This document shows, piece after piece, positions 1 to 9,394 of a stretch of 14,612 nt of DNA. Source of the stretch: Clostridiales bacterium. Lineage in GTDB: Bacteria > Bacillota_A > Clostridia > Oscillospirales > Oscillospiraceae. Each line of letters begins with the position of its first letter. Positions within the stretch are counted from its first letter, which is position 1. The stretch is from NCBI GenBank assembly GCA_022777455.1, contig JALFGI010000239.1, forward strand, positions 1 to 14,612, read 5' to 3'. The position numbers and the translations under genes are program-made. A model generated the notes under the pieces. That model saw only the letters and a program-made list of their open reading frames with translations, did not search any database and had not been told where the DNA came from.

Positions 1-239
1 TCAGCCAGGGTGCCGCAAATGGGTCCGATCAGCGCACCCACCACCGTGGCAATGGAGGTTGCGTAACCCCAGTAGGATACATACTGGGCCTCCGTCAGCC
101 CTGCCCCATCCGTCAGAGAATGGAAGTAGATGGGCACGATGGCGGTAACCAGCAGGATGAAGGCGGAGTTGCCCACGTCGTATAGCACCCAGCTCCACTC
201 CTGCATGGTCAGATTCAGGGTTTTCAGCAGTCTTTTCAT
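1..239 (-). CDS. MFS transporter, UMF1/Atg22-like family (partial, N-terminus only)
   Basis: Only the first 79 codons are inside the window; the gene continues past the left edge. The ATG at 239 is preceded by AGGAGA about 9 bases upstream. The N-terminus is basic (MKRLLK), followed by a Trp-rich stretch and the signature YDVGNSAF at about residues 20-27, then a hydrophobic helix (ILLVTAIVPIYF), a short polar loop and a second helix ending GALIGPICGTLA. The W-x-x-YD-x-GNSAF pattern is the hallmark of the UMF1/Atg22-like branch of the major facilitator superfamily, integral membrane proteins whose bacterial substrates are mostly unknown. It lies 21 bases downstream of the phospholipase-like gene on the same strand, so the two are probably co-transcribed. 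The substrate cannot be inferred. Confidence 0.82.
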   Translation of the reverse strand, partial: MKRLLKTLNLTMQEWSWVLYDVGNSAFILLVTAIVPIYFHSLTDGAGLTEAQYVSYWGYATSIATVVGALIGPICGTLA

Positions 240-260
240 CTTTCTCTCTCCTGTTTTGTT

Positions 261-1037
261 TTAACCGAAGTCGGCGTCAAAGTCCGACCCCAGGGGGGTA
301 CCGTTTTCCAGGCAATCCAGCAGCTGGGCGGCAAGGCCCGCATAGCGCCCCAGCGCCCGTTCGTAGAGCTGCTCCAAAGGCTCAATAAGCTGGGCACAGC
401 GGTGGTTGGGACGTGTGAACATCACCAGCTGGGACGCATATTCACCGCCCAAGCGGAACATGGCCTGCAGCAGCTTCCGGTTTTTCATGGTCAGTGCCCG
501 GCAAACCAGGGACATGATCCCTACTCCCTGGCGGACGGTGTAGGCGGTGGCCGGGGGGAAGAAGCCGGAAATGGTAACGCATTCACCCCAGGTCAGGTGC
601 ATATTCCTGCCCAGATTCTGCCGGTGGGCGGGAACTTTTCCATCTTTTGTCAGAAGATACCGGTCAAATTCCGTTTCCAGTTCGGTGTGCCCAACGCTTC
701 CGTCGGCGCTGACTCCACAGATCAGAGGATGGCAGACGGAATCCAGTGCATAGTGGCACAGCACGCCGAACAGATAGGCCCGGCCACCCTCCGAGGGGGC
801 CTGGCGCAGATGCTCCGCCGCCGTTTCAAAAAAAGCCTTGCCGGTCATTTTGTGGTACTGGCTGCCCAGCGCTCCCATTTTGGTTTTAAAAAGGGGCTGG
901 TAGAAAAAGAAAAAATCCGGCCCGTAAGCGCCCACATCAAAAAGTCGGGCAAACCGCTGCACCGGCAGCCGAAGCTGCTCCGGCAGATCCTTGGACGCCT
1001 CCCGGGCAAAGCGGGCATGGGCATACATTGAGGGCAT
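261..1037 (-). CDS. Zinc-dependent phospholipase C-like protein
   Basis: 258-residue protein resembling the zinc-dependent phospholipase C / S1-P1 nuclease fold family (Pfam Zn_dep_PLPC). The putative metal ligands appear in family order: H7, D41 (in GPDFFFF), H62, the pair H95/D99 (HxxxD), H103, and H117/E121 (HxxxE). This parallels the trinuclear zinc site of Bacillus cereus PLC. Unlike secreted PLC there is no signal peptide, so the protein is probably cytoplasmic; substrate and even phospholipase activity are unproven for this intracellular subgroup. The start at 1037 is supported by GGAGGTGA 8 bases upstream; a second in-frame ATG at 1028 has no such site. The first gene of an apparent two-gene unit with the MFS gene. 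High confidence for the family, low for the reaction. Confidence 0.85.
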   Translation of the reverse strand: MPSMYAHARFAREASKDLPEQLRLPVQRFARLFDVGAYGPDFFFFYQPLFKTKMGALGSQYHKMTGKAFFETAAEHLRQAPSEGGRAYLFGVLCHYALDSVCHPLICGVSADGSVGHTELETEFDRYLLTKDGKVPAHRQNLGRNMHLTWGECVTISGFFPPATAYTVRQGVGIMSLVCRALTMKNRKLLQAMFRLGGEYASQLVMFTRPNHRCAQLIEPLEQLYERALGRYAGLAAQLLDCLENGTPLGSDFDADFG

Positions 1038-1067
1038 AAAATCACCTCCAGAGAAATTGCATCTCCC

Positions 1068-1091
1068 GCCGCCTCTGGGGCAGAGGACGGC
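1068..1091 (-). promoter_or_regulatory. Leader hairpin upstream of the phospholipase-like gene
   Basis: A nine-pair imperfect hairpin (GCCG plus CCTCT, loop GGGGC, AGAGG, one bulged base, CGGC) lies in the leader of the minus-strand gene, about 30 bases upstream of its start codon. There is no U-run, so it is not a terminator. No convincing promoter was found further upstream for this gene; the best -10-like hexamer on the minus strand is TAAAAT near 1116 with only a poorly spaced -35. Function unknown. Confidence 0.35.
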
Positions 1092-1172
1092 AAAGCGGAA
1101 ATATAAGCTTATTTTACAACAGATTTACCGATTTGAACAGGGGGAATTGAAAGTTTTTCTACCTGTGCTTCG

Positions 1173-1201
1173 TTGCATTGATTTTGGAATGATGGTATAA
1201 T
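1173..1201 (+). promoter_or_regulatory. Sigma-A type promoter for the alaX-like gene
   Basis: TTGCAT at 1173-1178, a 17-base spacer, and a perfect TATAAT at 1196-1201. The expected transcript start is near 1208. The next gene on this strand starts at 1468, so the leader is about 260 bases; 215 of them are the inverted-repeat element at 1233-1447. Without that element the leader would be about 45 bases, a normal length. Confidence 0.75.
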
Positions 1202-1232
1202 GGGAAAATACTTCATATCCAAATGAACAGGC

Positions 1233-1447
1233 AAATTGTTGTTTGGCGCACTGGCGCGGCAGCGCCCTTGGCTCTCCCTTTGGGAGAGCTGGCAGCCGTC
1301 AGGCTGACTGAGAGGGTACCGCAGTAAGATAATGGAAGCCGAAATCACGCCATGCAGGCCCTCTCAGTCTGCCCCTTACGGGGCAGCCAGCTCCCCCATA
1401 GGGGGAGCCAAGGGGTGCGTCGGTTCCGGTACCCTAAACAACAATTT
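1233..1447. mobile_element. MITE-like inverted-repeat element (non-coding)
   Basis: A 215-base non-coding element bounded by perfect 12-base terminal inverted repeats, AAATTGTTGTTT at 1233-1244 and AAACAACAATTT at 1436-1447. Inside are imperfect inverted arms of about 50 bases (1265-1316 and 1359-1414), both carrying a CCTTGGCTC block and a CTGAGAGGG block. Each arm folds into two hairpins of its own: 1271-1289 (8-bp stem) and 1293-1306 (5-bp stem) on the left; 1369-1386 (7-bp stem) and 1390-1408 (8-bp stem) on the right. The central 40 bases are unpaired unique sequence. There is no obvious target-site duplication and no coding capacity. From memory, repeats with the same GGCTC-CCC-x3-GGG-GAGC and CTGAGAGGG words are common in Faecalibacterium and relatives, but this was not checked. 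Confidence 0.7.
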
Positions 1448-1467
1448 ACCTCAGAAAGGATGTCATT

Positions 1468-2619
1468 ATGGCCACAAGAAAGCTTTACTATGAAGATTCC
1501 CACCTGGAGAGGTTCACTGCCCGGGTGGTTTCCTGCCAGCAGGGGGCCAAGGGATTTGAGATTATTCTGGATGCCACGGCCTTCTACCCCGAGGGGGGCG
1601 GGCAGGCGGCGGATACCGGCGAACTGGGCGGTGCCGCGGTGCTGGACACCCGGGAACGGGGAGAGGAAATCGTCCACCTGTGTGACCGGGCCCTGGAGCC
1701 GGGGAGCCGGGTGGAGGGCCGCATTGACTGGCAGGCCCGGTTCGTCCGAATGCAGCAGCACTCCGGTGAGCACATCGTCTCCGGCATTCTCCATCGGCGG
1801 TTTGGGTGCAGCAACACCGGCTTCCATATGGGCCAGGAGCGCACCGTCATCGATTTTGACGCGGTAATTCCCCCTGAGGTGCTGCCGGAGATCGAGCAGG
1901 AGGCCAACCAGGCAGTGTGGTGCAATCTGCCGGTAAAATGCTGGTATCCCGAACCGGAGGAGCTGCCGAACGTACCCTATCGCAGCAAAAAGCAGCTGCC
2001 CTGGCCGGTGCGGATTGTGGAGGTGCCGGGCTTCGACTGCTGCGCCTGCTGCGGCACCCATGTGAAGGCCACCGGAGAAATCGGTCTCATCAAGCTGTTC
2101 TCTGCCGTACCCTTCCGGGGCGGCACCCGAATCGAGATGGCCTGCGGTATCCCCGCGCTTTCCTACCTGAACCGGGTGCTGGAGCAGAGCATCCGGGCCG
2201 GGCATGTGTTCTCCGCCCCGGCAGAGAACATCGGCGCCGCCGCAGAAAGCTTTGGGGAACAGCTGGCTGCCCAGAAATACCGGGTGGTGGCGCTTCAGCG
2301 GCAGGTCTTCGCCGCCATTGCCAGGGAATACGAAAATGCCGGAGATGTGCTCCGGTTTGAACCCGACCTGGACAGCACCGCCCTGCGGGAGCTGTGCGAT
2401 ACCATTGCCCAGCGCTGCGGCGGCACCGCGGCGGTGTTCTCCGGAAAAGAGGGCGAAGGCTACGGCTTCTGCCTTGTAACCCGTCAGGGGGACCTGCGCA
2501 AGCTGGGCAAGGAAATGACCGCCGCCCTCCACGGCCGGGGCGGCGGAAAGGAAAGCTTCCAGCAAGGCAGAGTCAACGCCACCCAGGCAGAAATCGAAGC
2601 ATTTTTCGCCGGGAGATGA
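1468..2619 (+). CDS. Alanyl-tRNA editing protein, long form (AlaX-L type)
   Basis: 383-residue free-standing editing protein that hydrolyses mischarged Ser-tRNA(Ala) or Gly-tRNA(Ala) in the cytoplasm. It has the AlaRS editing half without the aminoacylation domain. Visible signatures: FYPEGGGQ at 39-46 (start of the editing domain), the zinc motif HSGEH at 98-102 (HxxxH), the partner motif CCGTH at 194-198 (CxxxH), and a C-terminal DHHA1-type domain ending in GRGGGK at 356-361. Presence of the C-terminal domain makes it the long form. The ATG at 1468 follows AAAGGA with good spacing. It has its own promoter at 1173-1201, separated from the start by the inverted-repeat element. No clear terminator follows before secA. 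Family assignment is firm; which mischarged amino acid it prefers is not visible. Confidence 0.92.
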   Translation: MATRKLYYEDSHLERFTARVVSCQQGAKGFEIILDATAFYPEGGGQAADTGELGGAAVLDTRERGEEIVHLCDRALEPGSRVEGRIDWQARFVRMQQHSGEHIVSGILHRRFGCSNTGFHMGQERTVIDFDAVIPPEVLPEIEQEANQAVWCNLPVKCWYPEPEELPNVPYRSKKQLPWPVRIVEVPGFDCCACCGTHVKATGEIGLIKLFSAVPFRGGTRIEMACGIPALSYLNRVLEQSIRAGHVFSAPAENIGAAAESFGEQLAAQKYRVVALQRQVFAAIAREYENAGDVLRFEPDLDSTALRELCDTIAQRCGGTAAVFSGKEGEGYGFCLVTRQGDLRKLGKEMTAALHGRGGGKESFQQGRVNATQAEIEAFFAGR

Positions 2620-2711
2620 TTGTCCGGTAAGGCATACAAATTGGTTTTGGAACCGGTGCACCCCTTGTGAGAAAAAATTCACATTTAAACCTATATTTTT
2701 CTTGCGCTGTG

Positions 2712-2720
2712 TGCTATAAT
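2712..2720 (+). promoter_or_regulatory. Extended -10 promoter for secA
   Basis: TGC followed by a perfect TATAAT (2715-2720) forms an extended -10 element (TGnTATAAT). The matching -35 region is AT-rich but poor (TATATT at 2692-2697 with a 17-base spacer), as is usual for extended -10 promoters. The predicted transcript starts near 2727, about 48 bases before the secA start. Confidence 0.65.
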
Positions 2721-2774
2721 CCCTTAAATTGGTTTATTGTGCCATGAATCACCTTCATCGAAAAGGAGACTGAA

Positions 2775-5540
<2,766 letters not shown>

Positions 5541-5566
5541 TTCCCCCATTGCTTTGGAGACAAAAA

Positions 5567-6361
5567 ATGATTAAGACCCAAAAAAACGGTCAGCTGGAAT
5601 ATCTGACCGCTGAAGGAATTGCCGCCCCCCATTGCTTCACCACCCGGCTGGGCGGCGTGAGCCAGGGGCATCTGCAGTCCCTGAACATCGGCACCAGCCG
5701 GGGCGATACCCCGGAAAACGTGCTGGAAAACTATCGCCGCCTGGGAAGCAGCCTGGGCTTTGACATTCACAACCTGGTGCTGTCCCGGCAGACCCATTCG
5801 GACATCGTCCATGTGGTGACAGAAAAAGACCGGGGGGCCGGGCTCTTTGCCCCTCCCCTGCCCGACTGCGACGGTCTTGTCACCAATACCCCCGGCATCG
5901 CCCTGGTGGTGTTCACCGCGGACTGCACCCCCATCCTGTTCTGGGACAGCGAAACCCACGCCGTAGGCGCCGCCCACGCCGGCTGGCGGGGAACCGCCTC
6001 CGGCATCGCTGCCAGAGTGGTGGAGGCCATGGGACGGGAATACGGCTCCAAGCCGGAAAACATCCGGGCCGCCATCGGTCCCAATATTGGTTATTGCCAT
6101 TTTGAGACGGACGAGGATGTTCCCCAGGCCATCCGGGCCGCCTTTGGGCCGGAAGCAGAGGAATGGATCACTTCCAATGGGGAAAAATACTTCCTGGACC
6201 TGAAAGCCATCAACCGTCTTGTTCTGAACCGGGCCGGGGTAGAAACCGTGGAAATGAGCGACGCGTGCACCGTCTGCCAGTGTGACCGTTTCTGGTCCCA
6301 TCGGGTGACGAAGGGGCTGCGGGGTTCCCAGGGAGCCATCATCGTTTGCCGGGAGGATTGA
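5567..6361 (+). CDS. pgeF: Peptidoglycan editing factor PgeF (YfiH/YlmD family)
   Basis: 264 residues of the former 'multicopper polyphenol oxidase/laccase' family. E. coli PgeF removes UDP-MurNAc carrying L-Ser in place of L-Ala; relatives (YlmD, human LACC1) also have purine nucleoside activities. Family blocks: FTTRLGGVSQG near 24-34, SRQTHSD at 73-79, FTADCTP at 116-122, AAHAGWRGT at 135-143, and AAIGPNIG at 168-175. The metal triad is H77, C120 and H137, all present. An upstream in-frame TTG at 5549 would add six residues, but GGAGA at 5556-5560 lies 6 bases before the ATG at 5567, which decides the start. It sits between secA and a lipoprotein gene that begins 3 bases after its stop, so translation of the two is probably coupled. 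Confidence 0.93.
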   Translation: MIKTQKNGQLEYLTAEGIAAPHCFTTRLGGVSQGHLQSLNIGTSRGDTPENVLENYRRLGSSLGFDIHNLVLSRQTHSDIVHVVTEKDRGAGLFAPPLPDCDGLVTNTPGIALVVFTADCTPILFWDSETHAVGAAHAGWRGTASGIAARVVEAMGREYGSKPENIRAAIGPNIGYCHFETDEDVPQAIRAAFGPEAEEWITSNGEKYFLDLKAINRLVLNRAGVETVEMSDACTVCQCDRFWSHRVTKGLRGSQGAIIVCRED

Positions 6362-6364
6362 CCC

Positions 6365-7969
6365 ATGAAAAAAATGCTTTCTCTCGTACTGGCCCTGGTG
6401 CTGCTGATGGGCCTGCTGCCGGGATGCAGCGACAACGGTTCAAAAGGCGAGTACATCCCTACCGGCGATGCGCTGCTGATGGAGGGCGAGGAGCCGGAGG
6501 ATCTGTCACTGCAGGATGAAGAACTCCAGTCTCTGACCCTGACCTATTTCCCCGACCGCTCCATGAACCCCCTGATCGGCGTGAACATCACCAACCGGGT
6601 ACTGTTCTCCCTGATCTACCAGGGACTGTTCAGTGTGGACCGGAATAACAATCCCGTACCCATTCTGTGCTCGTATTACCAGGCCACCGCCGACAACCGG
6701 AACTACACCATCTACATTGAGGAAGGCGCCCGGTTCTCCGATGGCTCCCCGCTGACCACCGCGGACGTGCTGGCCACCTATGAGGCCGCCAAAAGCAGCG
6801 ATTTCTACGGCGGTCGGTTTACCTACATCGACTCCGTGGTCCAGGGCGAAAACAATTCCGTTGTCTTCCACCTGACCACCGCCTACGAAAACCTGCCCCT
6901 GCTGCTGGACATCCCCATTGTGAAGGTTGGGCACACCGAGGATGAATTTCCCATCGGCTCCGGCCCCTACTGCTTCCAGCGCGTCAGCTCCGGAGCCCAG
7001 ATGAAAAAGGTGCAGGACTGGTGGTGCAAGGATCGGGTCAAGCTTCCCACAAACGCGGAAACCATCCCTCTGAACGAAGCCACCTCCCAGTCTCAGGTGC
7101 GGGACGAATTTGAATTTGGCGACCTGGACCTGGCCATTTCCAACCCCATGTCCGACTCCTACGCCGAATACCGCTGTGACTACGAGCTGTGGGAAGTGGA
7201 AAACGGCATCTTCCTGTATGTGGGCTGCAATGTGCTGTGGAGTGAGTTTTTCAAGGACGGGCGCAACGAAGAGCTGCGCAAAACGCTGACTTACGCCATC
7301 GACCGGCAAACCATCATCGACTCCTATTACCGGGGCCGGGCCCACGCCAGCACCCTGCCCACCTCCCCCGGCTCTCCCTACTACAGTGAGAGTCTGGCTT
7401 CCCGGTATGAATACGATCCCCTGCGTTTCGTCAGCGCCATTCAGAATATGTACGTCCCCAAGAATGACAAGGGCCAGCCGAAAAAGATGCTGATCCTTGT
7501 AAACTGCGATGACTCCGCCCGGCTGCGCACCGCCCGGTTCCTGGCCAAGCAGCTGACGGAACTGGGTCTGGAAACCGGCACCCTGGAATACGGCGGCAGC
7601 ACAAACACCACCTATCAGCAGGTGCTTCAGGCAGGCAGCTTCGACCTGTACCTGGGCCAGACCAAGCTCTCGGCCAACTACGACCTGTCCCAGTTCTTCA
7701 AAGGCTGGGGCAACCTGGGCTGGGGCGGCATTGCCGACAACACCCTGCTGAACATGTGCAAGGAAGCGCTGGCCAACTCCGGCAACTACTACAATCTGAA
7801 CAAGATGGTTGCCGACGACGGCAAGATCATCCCGGTACTCTTTGGCTATTATGAGATCTACGCCGAACGCGGCCAGCTGCTGGACCTGGCGCCTTCTCGA
7901 GACAATGTGTTTTTCTACTCCATGGGCAAAACCATGGAAAGCAGCCGCCTTGCCACGGAATACGGCTAA
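6365..7969 (+). CDS. Family 5 extracellular solute-binding lipoprotein (orphan)
   Basis: 534 residues. A lipoprotein signal (MKK, hydrophobic core, LLPG-C) places the lipidated cysteine at 21, so the mature protein is anchored outside the membrane. The body matches family 5 (peptide/nickel/dipeptide-type) ABC solute-binding proteins: MNPLIGVNITNRVLFSLIYQ at 67-86, the characteristic FSDGSPLTTADVLATYEAAK at 124-143, and PIGSGPYCF in the middle. No permease or ATPase genes are nearby, so it may feed a transporter encoded elsewhere or have a non-transport role. Ligand unknown. Its GGGAGG ribosome site at 6351-6356 is inside the end of pgeF and the gap is 3 bases, which implies co-translation. 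A long acidic linker (about 22-55) separates the lipid anchor from the folded domain. Confidence 0.88.
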   Translation: MKKMLSLVLALVLLMGLLPGCSDNGSKGEYIPTGDALLMEGEEPEDLSLQDEELQSLTLTYFPDRSMNPLIGVNITNRVLFSLIYQGLFSVDRNNNPVPILCSYYQATADNRNYTIYIEEGARFSDGSPLTTADVLATYEAAKSSDFYGGRFTYIDSVVQGENNSVVFHLTTAYENLPLLLDIPIVKVGHTEDEFPIGSGPYCFQRVSSGAQMKKVQDWWCKDRVKLPTNAETIPLNEATSQSQVRDEFEFGDLDLAISNPMSDSYAEYRCDYELWEVENGIFLYVGCNVLWSEFFKDGRNEELRKTLTYAIDRQTIIDSYYRGRAHASTLPTSPGSPYYSESLASRYEYDPLRFVSAIQNMYVPKNDKGQPKKMLILVNCDDSARLRTARFLAKQLTELGLETGTLEYGGSTNTTYQQVLQAGSFDLYLGQTKLSANYDLSQFFKGWGNLGWGGIADNTLLNMCKEALANSGNYYNLNKMVADDGKIIPVLFGYYEIYAERGQLLDLAPSRDNVFFYSMGKTMESSRLATEYG

Positions 7970-8046
7970 TCGCGGCATTTCCGGGTTATGATATACATGG
8001 TTTAAATATAAATATTTTTGCAAACAAATTGGGAGAGGTGTCATTC

Positions 8047-9183
8047 ATGAAAAAATCCCTTGCGCTGATGCTGGTTCTCTGCCTGGCGCTCTGCGGCTGC
8101 AGCGAATTGATCCCCGCCAGAACCACCGTGGAATCCGAAGCCGCCCGTATGGCAGCCCAGACCGCCACAGCGCCCACCACCGAAGCAACCACGGAGCCCA
8201 CCACTGAAGCCACCACTGAAGCCACCACCGAGCCGCCCACGGAGCCCGCGCCGGTGTATTTCAACCCTCTGAACGGCGAAATCCTGGACGAACCCTTCAA
8301 TAACCGGATTTTTGCCGTTGTCATCAACAACATCCAGGGAGCGGTGCCCCACTCCGGTCTGCCCAGCTGCGATCTGTACTTCGAGTCCTTTGTCAACGGC
8401 TCCATCATCCGCGGCCTTGCCCTGTTCACCGATACCAGCGGTCTGGAGGCCATCGGCCCCGTGCGAAGCAACCGCCTGCTGTTTATCGACCTGGCCAAGC
8501 ATTACGATGCCGTTCTGGTCCACGCCGGTGCCTGCTATCAGGTGATTCAGGATGCCAGGAATTCCGGCATCGACAATTTCAACATCGACGAGTGGGTCGT
8601 TTCCCAGCTGACCTCCTTCCGGGACACGGAGCGCTCCAAGCGGGGCTATGGCTATGAGCACACCCTGTTTGCCATCGGTGACGGCTTGATCGAATACAGC
8701 CGGCAGAACGACATCCGCCTGGAAGTCAACCCCGACCTGGATTACCAGCTGCTCTTTACCGACGACGGCATCCCCACCGACGGTGTGGACGCCACAGACA
8801 TCAACATTACCATCACCGTTAACCAGTACAAGAAGGACACCCGGATGGTGTACGACGCCAGCCTGGACAAATACGTCTACAACCAGTATGACATGGAAAT
8901 GGTGGACGAGCGTTCCGGCGAAAAGGAAGCCTTCCGGAATGTGCTGATCCTTTGCGGTGACATTCCTTTCGATGGCCCCTTCCAGCGTCCCGACCTGATC
9001 ACCGGCGGCGAAGGCTGGTATGCCTGCGGCGGTAAGGCCATCCCCATCACCTGGGGCTCCGTGGACAAGGAAAGCCCCCTGTGGTTCCGCACCGCCGACG
9101 GAGAACCCCTGGTTCTGGGCCGGGGCAACACCTATGTCGCCATCACCCAGACCGGTTCCGTCATCACCGGCATCGGAGATTAA
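8047..9183 (+). CDS. DUF3048 (YerB-like) lipoprotein
   Basis: 378 residues. The signal peptide ends in a lipobox (ALCG-C18), giving a surface lipoprotein. Residues 44-67 are a Thr/Glu/Pro/Ala repeat linker (TTEA/TTEP units) that probably spans the cell wall. The rest matches DUF3048, the family of Bacillus YerB: FAVVINNIQGAVPHSGLPSC at 89-108, ESFVNGSIIRGLALF at 113-127, IGPVRSNR at 136-143 and DAVLVHAGA at 154-162. The molecular function of the family is unknown. An in-frame TTG at 8029 would extend it, but AGAGGTG at 8034-8040 sits correctly for the ATG at 8047 and the extension would spoil the signal peptide. It follows the solute-binding gene by 77 AT-rich bases, which could hide a weak internal promoter (TATAAA at 8007-8012), and is followed by a strong terminator. 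Confidence 0.88.
   Translation: MKKSLALMLVLCLALCGCSELIPARTTVESEAARMAAQTATAPTTEATTEPTTEATTEATTEPPTEPAPVYFNPLNGEILDEPFNNRIFAVVINNIQGAVPHSGLPSCDLYFESFVNGSIIRGLALFTDTSGLEAIGPVRSNRLLFIDLAKHYDAVLVHAGACYQVIQDARNSGIDNFNIDEWVVSQLTSFRDTERSKRGYGYEHTLFAIGDGLIEYSRQNDIRLEVNPDLDYQLLFTDDGIPTDGVDATDINITITVNQYKKDTRMVYDASLDKYVYNQYDMEMVDERSGEKEAFRNVLILCGDIPFDGPFQRPDLITGGEGWYACGGKAIPITWGSVDKESPLWFRTADGEPLVLGRGNTYVAITQTGSVITGIGD
8176..8247 (+). repeat. 12-bp tandem repeat encoding the TTEA/TTEP linker
   Basis: Six consecutive 12-base units, in frame, of the type ACCACTGAAGCC. Units three and four (8200-8211, 8212-8223) are identical; the others differ mainly at third positions and in the last codon (Ala or Pro). 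The unit length is a multiple of three, so copy-number change by slippage would lengthen or shorten the wall-spanning linker without a frameshift. Confidence 0.85.
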
Positions 9184-9193
9184 CCCATACCAT

Positions 9194-9227
9194 CAGCCGC
9201 CCCGAAAAGGGCGGCTGGTTTTTTATT
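9194..9227 (+). terminator. Rho-independent terminator after the secA-pgeF-lipoprotein unit
   Basis: A perfect 9-bp GC-rich stem (CAGCCGCCC at 9194-9202 with GGGCGGCTG at 9209-9217), loop CGAAAA, then one G and a run of six T at 9219-9224. It lies 10 bases after the stop codon of the DUF3048 gene. Confidence 0.93.
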
Positions 9228-9277
9228 ATCGAGTTGAACAAAAGAAATTCAATAAAATCGCCGCTTTTGACACATTT

Positions 9278-9294
9278 CACACTTTACAAGTGTG
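9278..9294. promoter_or_regulatory. Palindromic candidate operator in the gapA promoter
   Basis: CACACTT and AAGTGTG form a perfect 7-bp inverted repeat with a 3-base centre (TAC). It covers the gapA -35 hexamer (9283-9288) and the first bases of the spacer, the position where a bound repressor would block RNA polymerase. Weaker symmetry (TT/AA) continues outwards at 9275-9276 and 9296-9297. It does not match the CggR or Rex consensus as I remember them. Regulator unknown. Confidence 0.5.
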
Positions 9295-9311
9295 GAAGGT
9301 TATTGTATAAT
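9283..9311 (+). promoter_or_regulatory. Sigma-A promoter for gapA
   Basis: TTTACA at 9283-9288, a 17-base spacer and a perfect TATAAT at 9306-9311. The predicted start is near 9318, giving a leader of about 77 bases that includes a small hairpin (ACTGT, GAAA loop, ACAGT) at 9357-9370. Confidence 0.85.
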
Positions 9312-9394
9312 GAATCCGTGCGAGAATATCGAAAGCAGTACATTCACTCGTAAAACACTGTGAAAACAGTAATTTTGAAATGGAGGAAATTCCA

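Noticed and set aside
1..198. 65-codon minus-strand frame at the left edge
   Set aside because: It is a shifted frame within the MFS transporter gene, whose real frame starts at 239 and shows the YDVGNSAF signature.
1352..1867. Open frame crossing the inverted-repeat element into alaX
   Set aside because: It starts inside the repeat arm and is out of frame with the alaX motifs; the translation is Arg/Pro/Ser-rich, typical of a shifted frame. No ribosome site.
2623..2657. Possible terminator after alaX (CCGGT with ACCGG)
   Set aside because: Five-base arms with a loop of more than 20 bases and no T-run; too weak to call.
2666..2683. TGTGA and TCACA half-sites resembling a CRP operator upstream of secA
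   Set aside because: Only five bases per arm, in an AT-rich tract, and CRP-type control is not typical of Clostridia at secA. Likely chance.
8007..8012. TATAAA in the gap before the DUF3048 gene as a promoter
   Set aside because: No matching -35 at 16-18 bases; the gap is simply AT-rich. Left as a possibility in the gene note.
9267..9311. Consensus TTGACA upstream of gapA used with TATAAT at 9306
   Set aside because: The spacer would be 33 bases. TTTACA at 9283 gives the correct 17. The TTGACA has no -10 partner of its own.
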